From contig NZ_CAXUNP010000017.1 in NCBI RefSeq assembly GCF_964252635.1, positions 7,827-71,826 on the forward strand: a stretch of 64,000 nt of DNA, written 5' to 3'. Shown piece after piece: positions 9,346 through 17,146 of the stretch (position 1 is the first letter of the stretch; the number at the start of each line of letters is the position of its first letter). This DNA comes from Jatrophihabitans sp964252635. GTDB lineage: Bacteria; Actinomycetota; Actinomycetes; Mycobacteriales; Jatrophihabitantaceae. The position numbers and the translations under genes are program-made. The notes beneath the pieces are model-generated. The model did not search any database, was not told the DNA's origin, and saw only the letters and a program-made list of their open reading frames with translations.

Positions 9346-9369
9346 GCAGCGCGGCGAGCGTCGGCCAAA

Positions 9370-12000
9370 TCAGCCGGCGCCGTAGGCCACGAAGGAATGG
9401 GCGATCGCGTACGACAACGGCTGGTCCGCGTCCAACCGCGCGTCGCGCAGGGCCTCGGCGGTGCTCGCACCGGCCCGCAGCCCGGTGTGCAGCCGTTGCG
9501 CGAACGGCACCGCGGCCAGGTCCGACACCGGCACGGCGGCGGCGATCATCCCGGCCATGCCGAGGGGAACCAGCGCGCTGGCCAGCCCGAGCGCCTCGTC
9601 CGCGCCGGCCGGCGACACCGTCCCGCTGTCGCAGCAGGACAGGACGAGACGGTGCGGCGCTCGCCGCAACGTCTGCAGGTCGTAGACGGTGAGCGGCCCG
9701 TCGTCGAGGTGCAGGGCCGAGAACATCGGGTTGTCGCTGCGGAAGCTGCCGTGGGCGGCGACGTGCGCCAGCGCCGCCCCCTCCAGCGTCGCGAGCACCT
9801 GCTCGGCCCCGGCCGAGCCCGTCCGGACGACGCGGGCCGCCGGGTACATATCGGCCAGGACGTCCACCTCGGCGACGGCCTGCGGCAGGTCCGGCCCGGC
9901 GATCAGCGCCGTGTGCGCGCCGGCGGGCGGCGTGGCCGCGCGGGCCGTGGACCACGAATCGACCGAGGCCGCGATGTGCAGCGTCCGCTCGCGCAGGGCG
10001 GGCAGCACCCCCCAGGGCGCGGACGTCAGCGAGGCGGGCGGGACGATCACGACCGGGCCGTCGCCGAGCTCGGCGGCGGCCTCGCCCAGGACGGCGTCCT
10101 GGAGGGCCTGCGCCTGCGCCGGGAGGATCTCGCGGGCGCGCGCGGCGACCCGCCGGTTCGTCATCCGGCGCAGGCTGAACCGGGCGAACTCGACCGCTCT
10201 GAGCGCGTCGGCGTGCTGACCGGCCTCGTGGTGGCGTAGGCCGGCGCGGTCGGCGACGAGCACGTGCACGGTGTCACCGGCCAGGAAGATCTCGACGAGG
10301 GTCGTGCCGCCGGCCGCCTGCAGAGCCACCTCGAGGGCTGCATCGACGTCGGCCCGGCCGATTGCGCCCGTGGCCGACGCGCGGTGGGTGCGGTCGCGGA
10401 CGGAGCTCTCGAGCCGTGCCACCTCGCGCTCGAGACGGTCGTTGCGCTGCTGCGGCGCCGTCCGGTCCGCCAGCCTCATCCGCAGCAGCCGGAGCCGGGC
10501 CAGGTCGGCGGCCAGATGCGTGTCGCCGGAACCCGCGACCGGCGGCAACCGCAGGGTGGCCGAGCGCCACCGCTCCACCCAGCGCAGCATCAGGGCCGGG
10601 TCACCGGTGCCGACCGCGGTGGCGACCGCGAGGGACGCCAGCGGGAGGCCGTGCGACGTCGCGGTCGCCCGGGTCTCGATGGCTCCCAGGGTGGCGAGGT
10701 GGCCCTCGAGGACGGCCAGACCGTGGTCGCACGCGTCCAGCACCGCCCCGGGGCGCCCGGCGTCCTGGGCGGCGAGCGCCGTGGCCCGCCACCCGGCGAC
10801 GCGCGACATGTCGGAGTGACCGGTGCGCGCGCGGCGGGCCCGGGCGAGGTGCCGGCGGGCCGTCGGCCGGTCGGCCCGGTGCAGCGCGAGCTCGCCGACC
10901 AGCAGGTTGACCTCGACCGCCTCCGGCATGTGCAGCCGGCCGGCCTCGTCGGCGATCTGCACCGCGTCGCGCAGCAGGCGCGGTGAGCGCTCCCCCGCCT
11001 GCCAGCGGGCGCGGGTGAGCGCCGCCCGCGCCAGCAGCTCGCGGCGGCCGCTGCGCAGCCCCCGGAACAGCGTCAACGCCTCGCGCGCGTAGCGACCGCC
11101 GAGCTCGCCCTGCCCGCACGCCAGCGCCGCGTCGCACGCGCGCAGCAGGGCCCGACCCCGGTACAGCCGCGACGAGTTCGGCCCGCGCAGCATGGCTACC
11201 GACTGCTCGGCGCTGACCAGCGCGTCCTCGACCAGCCCGACCGACAGCAGCGCCGCAGACTGCGAGGACGCGACCTCCCAGGCCTGCGTCCCGGCCTCGG
11301 CGTAGGACTGCCGCGCACGGTCGTAGTAGCGCAGCGCGGCCGGGATCCGGCCCTCCAGAACCGCGGCGAGCCCGTGGTACTCGGACGACACCGCGGCCTC
11401 GTAGCGCAGCGTCGGGGCACCGCCCAGCAGCTCGTCAACCCGCGCCAGCGCCTGCTCGGCCCGTCGCGTGTCACCGAGCTCGATGGCTGCCATCGCGAGG
11501 TTGAGCAGGGCCCGCGCCTCCCAGACGTCGTCGCCGACGCGGCGCAGCACCCGCGCGGCGTCGCGCAGCTGGTGCCCGGCCTCGGCGAACATCCCGAGCT
11601 CGCCGAGCATCGAGCCCAGGCGCACCTGGATCCGTGCGGCCTCGGCCCCGCGGACGAGGCGCAGCGCCGATTTCATCCGCGCCAGGCCCTCGTCGCCCCG
11701 TCCGGCGAGCGCCAGCGTCACGGCCAGGGTGGCGGCCACGTCGGCCTCGCGCGACGGGCCCGCGCCCGACGCGTCCCGGTGGGCACGCCGCAGCTGGCGG
11801 AGGGCGGCGCGGACGTCACCGGCCTCCCGCAGGGCGATGCCGCGCGCCTGCCCGGCGTAGGACAGCTCGACGGGTTCGCGGGAACGGGCCAGCACGGCGT
11901 CGGCGAGGGCCAGGGTCGCGCGGGGGTTGGACAGCGCGGCGATCGGCAGCTCGGACGCGGGTGGATGCGCACCATTCCCCACCGCACGCACCTGTGCCAC
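9370..12000 (-). CDS. TPR-CHAT protease
   Basis: 876 aa, no signal peptide. Residues about 20-480 are a chain of helical TPR-like repeats (for example ALLNLAMAAIELGDTRRAEQAL). A basic linker follows, and the C-terminal third is a CHAT (caspase-like) domain. The dyad is visible: His750 in ALAHVAAHGSF and Cys790 in LVLSCCDSGT (consensus LSACxTG). In known TPR-CHAT proteins the repeats sense a partner and switch on the protease. Start is taken as GTG 12000; the ribosome site is weak. It is divergent from the subtilase gene with only 44 bases between. No caspase substrate can be named from sequence. Confidence 0.88.
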   Translation of the reverse strand: MAQVRAVGNGAHPPASELPIAALSNPRATLALADAVLARSREPVELSYAGQARGIALREAGDVRAALRQLRRAHRDASGAGPSREADVAATLAVTLALAGRGDEGLARMKSALRLVRGAEAARIQVRLGSMLGELGMFAEAGHQLRDAARVLRRVGDDVWEARALLNLAMAAIELGDTRRAEQALARVDELLGGAPTLRYEAAVSSEYHGLAAVLEGRIPAALRYYDRARQSYAEAGTQAWEVASSQSAALLSVGLVEDALVSAEQSVAMLRGPNSSRLYRGRALLRACDAALACGQGELGGRYAREALTLFRGLRSGRRELLARAALTRARWQAGERSPRLLRDAVQIADEAGRLHMPEAVEVNLLVGELALHRADRPTARRHLARARRARTGHSDMSRVAGWRATALAAQDAGRPGAVLDACDHGLAVLEGHLATLGAIETRATATSHGLPLASLAVATAVGTGDPALMLRWVERWRSATLRLPPVAGSGDTHLAADLARLRLLRMRLADRTAPQQRNDRLEREVARLESSVRDRTHRASATGAIGRADVDAALEVALQAAGGTTLVEIFLAGDTVHVLVADRAGLRHHEAGQHADALRAVEFARFSLRRMTNRRVAARAREILPAQAQALQDAVLGEAAAELGDGPVVIVPPASLTSAPWGVLPALRERTLHIAASVDSWSTARAATPPAGAHTALIAGPDLPQAVAEVDVLADMYPAARVVRTGSAGAEQVLATLEGAALAHVAAHGSFRSDNPMFSALHLDDGPLTVYDLQTLRRAPHRLVLSCCDSGTVSPAGADEALGLASALVPLGMAGMIAAAVPVSDLAAVPFAQRLHTGLRAGASTAEALRDARLDADQPLSYAIAHSFVAYGAG

Positions 12001-12044
12001 GCTCGAAGCCTAGATGTCGTAGAGCCCTTGCCGGAGGACGTTCC

Positions 12045-13379
12045 ATGACGACGCCTGAGCAGCACCGAGCCGCAGCACGCGACCGGATGGTCCCCGAGGT
12101 CACGGCCGCGATGGCCCTCGCCGACTTCCCGATCCGGGCGTGGCCGCCGGACTGGCGCGACCGCGAGGACGTCGCCTACTTCTACGTCTCGGGGTCGGTC
12201 CTCACCCGCGAGGAGGACGTGCCCCGGGTCGCCGAGGCGCTGCGCGACCTGCCCGGTCCGCTGGCCGCGACGTCGGACCGGTCGGGCACCGGTGAGGTCG
12301 CCCTCGACCGTCCCACCGACGGGCTGGCCCGGTTCCGGCTGCCGGGCGCGCAGGACTTCGGTCACGACTCGGACCCGACGCCCGGCGTCGTCGACGAGCT
12401 CGAGCGCCGCCTCGGCCCCGGTGTCGCGTCCCACGAGCACGCGTTCGAGGTGACGTACGTGCACTGCCCGGCGACCGAGCCCCTGGAGGCGGTGCCCCCG
12501 GGGACGTCCGACCTGGCCGCCCACCTGTGGCCGCCGCCCAGTGACGGCGACGCCGGTACCGGGGTCCTCGTGTCCGTCGTGGACACCGGGCTGCTCGACC
12601 ACGTCGCCGACTGGGCGCCGTGGTTGACCGGCGTGGTGCCGGGAAGCGCGCCCGACGACATCGATCCCGCGGATGCTTACGACGTCATCACCCACCAACC
12701 GAACGCGGACGGGTTCGCCGACCCCTACGCGGCGCACGGCTCGTTCATCTCGGGGGTGATCCGGTGCGTGGCGCCGGGCGCCGAGATCGTCAACGAGCGC
12801 CTGATCGGGCCCTCCGGGTTCGTCGCGGAGACGAGCATGATCACCCAGATCCGGCAGGCGCTGTCGCGGTCCCCCGACATCGTCAGCCTCTCGGCCGGTG
12901 GGCACACCCGCAACGACGACCCGCCGATCGGCCTGCAGCTCCTGTACCGCCAGCGGTTCGCCCAGCAGGGCGGCGTCGTCCTGGTCGCGGCCGCCGGCAA
13001 CGACGCGACGAACCGGCCCTTCTGGCCGGCGGCCTTCGACTGGGCCGTCGGCGTCGGCTCGATGACGCGCGACGGTCAGCAGCGCTCGTGGTTCACCAAC
13101 CACGGCTCGTGGGTCGACGCGTACGCGCCGGGCGAGGACATCGTCAACGTGTACGCGCGGCTCGACTACGAGACCGTGAACCCGCCGCACGAGCGGCGCC
13201 GGACGTCGGCCGGGCTCGCGCGGTGGAGCGGGACCTCGTTCGCGACGCCGGTCGTCGCCGGACTCGTCGCCGCGCGCATGTCCCGCACCGGGGAGAACGG
13301 TCGGCAGGCGGCGCAGGCCGTGCTGGCGGCCGCACGGGCGCAGTTCCGTCCCGGGGTCGGACCGCGGCTGTTCCCGTGA
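12045..13379 (+). CDS. Cytoplasmic S8 (subtilisin-family) serine peptidase
   Basis: 444 aa. ATG 12045 has GGAGG 8 bases upstream. The catalytic set is complete: Asp180 (VSVVDTGL), His231 (AAHGSFISG), oxyanion Asn319 (AAAGND), Ser398 (SGTSFATPVVAG). About 165 residues precede the protease domain. There is no signal peptide or membrane segment, so it should act inside the cell, unlike most subtilases. The N-terminal part resembles no domain I know and may sense or inhibit. It sits back-to-back with the CHAT gene and ends 3 bases from the convergent small gene of the sigma operon. Confidence 0.88.
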   Translation: MTTPEQHRAAARDRMVPEVTAAMALADFPIRAWPPDWRDREDVAYFYVSGSVLTREEDVPRVAEALRDLPGPLAATSDRSGTGEVALDRPTDGLARFRLPGAQDFGHDSDPTPGVVDELERRLGPGVASHEHAFEVTYVHCPATEPLEAVPPGTSDLAAHLWPPPSDGDAGTGVLVSVVDTGLLDHVADWAPWLTGVVPGSAPDDIDPADAYDVITHQPNADGFADPYAAHGSFISGVIRCVAPGAEIVNERLIGPSGFVAETSMITQIRQALSRSPDIVSLSAGGHTRNDDPPIGLQLLYRQRFAQQGGVVLVAAAGNDATNRPFWPAAFDWAVGVGSMTRDGQQRSWFTNHGSWVDAYAPGEDIVNVYARLDYETVNPPHERRRTSAGLARWSGTSFATPVVAGLVAARMSRTGENGRQAAQAVLAAARAQFRPGVGPRLFP

Positions 13380-13382
13380 GCC

Positions 13383-13841
13383 TCAGATGCGCGTCCACTC
13401 GGTGACGAACGCCGGGTGGTCGTCGAGGGCGACGCGGATCCGGATCTCGCCGGTGATCCCCCAGCCGACGCTGAACATGCCGAGGTCGTCGACGTCGGCC
13501 TCGGCGCGGCGCCCGTCGCGGGCCTCCACCACGACCTGACCCGCGTGCGCCGGCGCGACCTGGCCGACGAGCGTCCCGGGCAGCACGTCGACGTCCAGGC
13601 TGAGCTCGCCCAGCCCGAACACGAGCGTGCGTACCGACAGCTTGTCCGACCGCAGCGCGCCGGCGAGCTCGGCGTCGTGGCGCGAGTCGTAGGTCAGTTG
13701 CGCGAGCTCCTCGTCGAGGCCGCGCATGGCGTACACCGCCTTGGCCGCGGCGACGACGTCCGGGGGAACCGCGCCGGCTGCGCGGACGGCGTCGGTGAGG
13801 TCCTGCATCAACAGCTCGTCGTCGGCCCATCGTGACGTCAT
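13383..13841 (-). CDS. Small conserved protein coupled to ECF sigma factor; unknown function
   Basis: 152 aa. ATG 13841 overlaps the sigma-factor stop as ATGA, so the two are translationally coupled. The N-terminal 60 residues are predicted helical (DELLMQDLTDAVRAAGAVPP, then VVAAAKAVYAMRGLDEELAQL). The remainder looks beta-rich (SLDVDVLPGTLVGQV, then DLGMFSVGWG), reminiscent of a carboxypeptidase-regulatory/Ig-like fold. No membrane segment and no zinc motif of a classical anti-sigma factor. From memory, similar proteins accompany this sigma type in other actinomycetes. Inference: a sigma partner or protease substrate. Confidence 0.75.
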   Translation of the reverse strand: MTSRWADDELLMQDLTDAVRAAGAVPPDVVAAAKAVYAMRGLDEELAQLTYDSRHDAELAGALRSDKLSVRTLVFGLGELSLDVDVLPGTLVGQVAPAHAGQVVVEARDGRRAEADVDDLGMFSVGWGITGEIRIRVALDDHPAFVTEWTRI

Positions 13842-14467
13842 CGCTGATCGCCTCCCGTCGTCTCGCCCGACATCGTCGTGCCTCTCGACCCGCCCGCCGT
13901 CGACACCGTCGCGACGAACCCGGCCAGGGCCGGTGACTGCCGCAGCTTCTGCAGGTGGCGGGCCCGTGTCGGCCCGATGCTGCCGATCGGGATCCCCAGT
14001 TCCGCGCTGATGGCCTTGTAGGGGATCGGCGGGTCGGCCATGAGCAGCAACAGCAGGCGGCGCGCCTGCTCGGGGAGCTCACCCAGGGCGGCGAGCAGCG
14101 CGTCGTGTCGCTCGCCCTCCATCAGCGGCCGCGCCGGATCGGTCTGCTCGCTGTCGGCCGCGAGGTCGATGTCCAGCGGCGACAGGACCTCGCCGTCCTT
14201 GCGAGCGATCGTGCGCAGGCATTCCCGGCGGGTGGTCGTGGCCATCCAGCCCGGCAGCGCGGCCGGTTCGCGCAGGGTGTCCAGCCGCTCGGTCAACCGC
14301 AGCCAGACGGTCTGGCTCACGTCGGCCGCGTCGGCGCGGGACAGTCGGTACCGCCGGCAGATGCTCCACACGAGCGGGCCGAAGCGGTCCACGATCGCGT
14401 CCCACGCTGCGGCGCTGCCGTCCACGGCGGCCTGCACCAGTTCCTCGACCGAGGCGTCGTCGGTCAC
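13838..14467 (-). CDS. ECF-type RNA polymerase sigma factor
   Basis: 209 aa from GTG 14467, preceded by GGGAGGAG at 5-base spacing; the frame is open further upstream without a ribosome site. Region 2 spans about residues 20-90 (FGPLVWSICRRYRLSRADAA, then DVSQTVWLRL) and region 4 about 125-176 (PIPYKAISAELGIPIGSIG, then PTRARHLQKLR). A 33-residue tail after region 4 (LAGFVATVSTAGGSRG) is longer than in minimal ECF factors. No membrane anti-sigma gene is next to it; the coupled 152-aa protein takes that place. It probably drives this module and other unknown promoters. Confidence 0.9.
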   Translation of the reverse strand: MTDDASVEELVQAAVDGSAAAWDAIVDRFGPLVWSICRRYRLSRADAADVSQTVWLRLTERLDTLREPAALPGWMATTTRRECLRTIARKDGEVLSPLDIDLAADSEQTDPARPLMEGERHDALLAALGELPEQARRLLLLLMADPPIPYKAISAELGIPIGSIGPTRARHLQKLRQSPALAGFVATVSTAGGSRGTTMSGETTGGDQR

Positions 14468-14777
14468 CGGCTCTCCTCCCGTCGACGTAGCCCCGGGGTC
14501 GGCTGCGGGCACCAATGTAGCGATGCCGGGCCGCGGGGGCGTGCCGTCACGCCGGACGCGGACCGTGCATCGCAGCCCGCGCGGCGAGACACCGCTCCTC
14601 GCGCGCGTTGCCGCCGCCACTCCGGTGGTCACGGTGTTCATGGTGAGACGGAGCGTGACACCGAGCCCTTGATACATGCCGGCCCCGTCGGATTTCCGGA
14701 TGTCGATGTCCGGTGGGAGGTATCAGCGCGCCGCCGACCCGGCTCCTGTGACGTGACGGTCGACGAGAGGTGGGGAC
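14468..14777. promoter_or_regulatory. Divergent region between ECF sigma and HopA1-like genes
   Basis: 310 bases without a gene. It holds the promoters of two divergent transcripts. The visible elements are a short inverted repeat CCGGA-N8-TCCGG at 14696-14713 with a tandem GATGTC pair inside it, about 65 bases before the HopA1-like start, and the strong ribosome site of the sigma gene. I could not assign an ECF promoter motif. Confidence 0.35.
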
Positions 14778-15686
14778 ATGGCGCAGCGGCAGGCACCGGT
14801 CGGGACGGCGTTCGCTCGGGGGGACGACACGCCGCGACAGGACCTGGCCGGACGCCGCAGCGCGCCGCCGACGCCGACCGCCGTCCGGGGGGCGGCCGCG
14901 GCAGCGCACACGGGGGGCGCCGCGGCCGTCTCCGGGACACCACGGCGCACGGACCCGTGGCCCGACTGGGCACGCAGCCAGCTCGAGGCCGCGGTGCTCC
15001 TAGCGCGGTCGGCCCCGCACGGCACCAACGTCGCGACCCTGCTGCACCGGGACTGGTTCGTTCCCCGGTTCGCCGGCCGCACGTCGACGGCGCGGCCGAC
15101 GGTGCGCCCGCTGGCCGGCGTCTACCGGGCCGCCCACGCCGGCGCGGACGTGCGCCGGACGAGCTCGGGGCTCAGCGTGCTGGCCCGTCACGACGTCGTC
15201 GCCACCGACGGCTGGTGGCGCACGTGGGGCGAGTCGTGGACGCCCCCGCGCGACCGTGCCCGGTCGATGAGCATCGCCTTCAGCCCGCGTCCGGCCCGGC
15301 TGGGCGCCTTCGTGCGGGTGATCACGTCGGCCCTGCTCGACTCGTCGGAGTCCTGGCTGCTGGGCTGCGCCGTCAGCGCGGGCCGCATGCGGCGGGTGGG
15401 CGGGGCGGTGCTGATCCTGCCGGACCTCGACGCGCTGCCCGACAACCTGCTCGACGAGGTGTCCGGGCTGCTGAACCCGGTCGCCTCACCGCTGTCCGCG
15501 CCGTTGCGGCCCGGCGCCGCGCTGACGATCGCGCCGACCAACGGGATGACGTTCGGCGAGCACCGGTGCCACCTGATCGCGCTGGCCCTGCGGCAGCCGG
15601 CCGCGGCCGACGACCCGCTGGGCGCCATCGCGTCGGTGTTCACCGCGCACGGGGTGCACCCGGCTGCACCATGGCGCAGCCGCTGA
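14778..15686 (+). CDS. HopA1 family protein (T3SS effector HopA1-like)
   Basis: 302 aa, cytoplasmic. The first 60 residues are low-complexity. From about 65 on, the sequence follows the pattern of actinobacterial HopA1-like proteins: LHRDWFVPRF (89-98), GVYRAAHAGADVRR (114-127), an Arg-rich segment before a strand MSIAFSP, VGGAVLILPDL (207-217), a PLSAPLRPG segment and the closing motif TFGEHRCHLIALAL (258-271). HopA1-like proteins occur in pathogen effectors and in some RiPP (class V lanthipeptide-like) clusters. No precursor peptide or kinase partner is adjacent, so the role here is open. It diverges from the sigma gene. Confidence 0.65.
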   Translation: MAQRQAPVGTAFARGDDTPRQDLAGRRSAPPTPTAVRGAAAAAHTGGAAAVSGTPRRTDPWPDWARSQLEAAVLLARSAPHGTNVATLLHRDWFVPRFAGRTSTARPTVRPLAGVYRAAHAGADVRRTSSGLSVLARHDVVATDGWWRTWGESWTPPRDRARSMSIAFSPRPARLGAFVRVITSALLDSSESWLLGCAVSAGRMRRVGGAVLILPDLDALPDNLLDEVSGLLNPVASPLSAPLRPGAALTIAPTNGMTFGEHRCHLIALALRQPAAADDPLGAIASVFTAHGVHPAAPWRSR

Positions 15687-15740
15687 CGGAATAGTGGCGC
15701 AGCCGCTGACGACACCGTGGCGCACCGTCCCGTCGATCAG
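15672..15740. repeat. 23-bp tandem repeat over the HopA1-like stop codon
   Basis: Three units with period 23. Copies at 15672-15694 and 15695-15717 share the first 17 bases TGGCGCAGCCGCTGACG, including the gene's TGA; the third (from 15718) keeps only TGGCGCA. The second copy therefore repeats the last four codons and stop. Confidence 0.8.
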
Positions 15741-15802
15741 GTCTTCCTCCCGAGTTGCCGGACTCGGGCCGGCAACCGGCAACTCGGAAGGAAGACCTGA
15801 TC
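15735..15802. terminator. Long inverted repeat between convergent genes (bidirectional terminator?)
   Basis: Arms of 27 bases at 15735-15761 and 15776-15802 match with one mismatch; loop 14 bases. Inside, CCGGCAAC occurs twice, allowing alternative pairing. It lies between the HopA1-like gene and rplA, which converge, so it could terminate both. The arm length is well above an ordinary terminator. Confidence 0.6.
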
Positions 15803-15826
15803 AGACCAGGCGGCCCGGACGTGCGA

Positions 15827-15857
15827 GAGCCCGGCGCCCACGAAGAGCGCCGGGCTC
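15827..15857 (-). terminator. Hairpin terminator after rplA
   Basis: GAGCCCGGCGC (15827-15837) and GCGCCGGGCTC (15847-15857) form a perfect 11-bp stem with a 9-base loop, 20 bases past the rplA stop on the minus strand. Confidence 0.75.
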
Positions 15858-15876
15858 CAGCGGATGGTGCGGGTGC

Positions 15877-16599
15877 TCAGGCGGTCGCGTCGGCCGTCTC
15901 GAGCAGGTTGCGGGTGCGGTTGGAGTCCACCGGGATGCCGGGGCCCATCGTCGTGGCGAAGGTGACCTTCTTCAGGTACTTGCCCTTGGCCGCCGACGGC
16001 TTCGCGCGCAGGATCTCGTCCAGCGCGGCCGCGTAGTTCTCGACCAGCTGCTGGGGCGTGAACGACGCCTTGCCGATGACGAGGTGCAGGTTGGCCTGCT
16101 TGTCGACGCGGAAGCTGATCTTGCCGCCCTTGATGTCGCTGACGGCCTTGGCGACGTCCGGGGTCACCGTGCCCGTCTTCGGGTTGGGCATGAGGCCGCG
16201 GGGGCCGAGGACACGCGCGATGCGCCCGACCTTGGCCATCTGGTCCGGGGTGGCGATCGCGGCGTCGAAATCCAGGAACCCGTCGGTGATCTCCTGGATG
16301 AGGTCGTCGCTGCCCACCTTGTCGGCACCTGCGGCGAGGGCGGCCTCGGCCTTGTCGCCGGTGGCGAACACGATGACGCGGGCGGTCTTGCCGGTGCCGT
16401 TGGGCAGGCTGACCGTGCCGCGGACCATCTGGTCGGCCTTGCGGGGGTCGACGCCGAGCCGCATCGCGACCTCGACCGTGCCGTCGAACTTGGTCGGGGA
16501 CGCCTGGGCGGCGAGGGTGGCGGCCTCGAGCGGCGAGTAGAGCTTGCCGTCCTCGATGAGTTCCGCGGCCTTGCGGTAGGCCTTGCTGTGCTGAGCCAT
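15877..16599 (-). CDS. rplA: 50S ribosomal protein L1
   Basis: 240 aa, normal length. Conserved segments include SLPNGTGKTARVIVFATG and the C-terminal GPGIPVDSNRT typical of L1. It binds 23S rRNA at the L1 stalk and controls tRNA release. Second gene of rplK-rplA, followed by two hairpins. Confidence 0.98.
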   Translation of the reverse strand: MAQHSKAYRKAAELIEDGKLYSPLEAATLAAQASPTKFDGTVEVAMRLGVDPRKADQMVRGTVSLPNGTGKTARVIVFATGDKAEAALAAGADKVGSDDLIQEITDGFLDFDAAIATPDQMAKVGRIARVLGPRGLMPNPKTGTVTPDVAKAVSDIKGGKISFRVDKQANLHLVIGKASFTPQQLVENYAAALDEILRAKPSAAKGKYLKKVTFATTMGPGIPVDSNRTRNLLETADATA

Positions 16600-16678
16600 G
16601 GCTGTTCTTCTCTCTGTCAGTGGTCAGGCGGCAACGGGTGCGTTGCCTCCCACACGTGCGGTGGTGCGGGGGCTGTGA

Positions 16679-17110
16679 TCAGCCCTCGACGGTGATGCCC
16701 ATGGAGCGGGCGGTGCCGGCGATGATCTTCGCGGCCTGGTCGATGTCGTTGGCGTTCAGGTCTTCCATCTTGGACTCCGCGATCTCGCGGACCTGGGCCA
16801 TGCTGACCTTCGCGACCTTCTTGGTGTGCGGCTCGCCGCTGCCCTTGTCGACGCCCGCGGCCTTGAGAAGCAGGCGCGCAGCCGGCGGCGTCTTGGTGAC
16901 GAAGGTGAACGAGCGGTCCTCGTAGACCGAGATCTCGACGGGCACGATCTGGCCGCGCTGGCTCTCGGTGGCCGCGTTGTAGGCCTTGCAGAACTCCATG
17001 ATGTTGACGCCGTGCTGGCCGAGCGCGGGGCCGACCGGCGGCGCGGGGTTGGCCGCACCGGCCGAGATCTGCAGCTTGATGATCGCGGTGAGTTTCTTCT
17101 TGGGTGGCAT
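16679..17110 (-). CDS. rplK: 50S ribosomal protein L11
   Basis: 143 aa. Clear L11: [20 protein letters not shown] near the N-terminus and [20 protein letters not shown] near the C-terminus. It forms the GTPase-associated centre base with 23S rRNA. It lies between nusG and rplA as in most actinomycetes. Confidence 0.98.
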
Positions 17111-17146
17111 GACTTCTCTTCGTTATCGACGGTGGGTGTTCGTGGT

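Noticed and set aside
11634..12044. Upstream extension of the subtilase frame
   Set aside because: It runs antisense to the CHAT gene; the GGAGG site and conserved start place the gene at 12045.
9370..14467. Type III-E CRISPR (Craspase) locus
   Set aside because: TPR-CHAT and an ECF sigma factor are present, but there is no Cas7-11, no array and no Csx30/31-like gene; the subtilase is extra. Only the protease/sigma logic is comparable.
14778..15686. Lanthipeptide biosynthetic cluster because of the HopA1-like gene
   Set aside because: No precursor peptide, kinase, lyase or transporter lies next to it.
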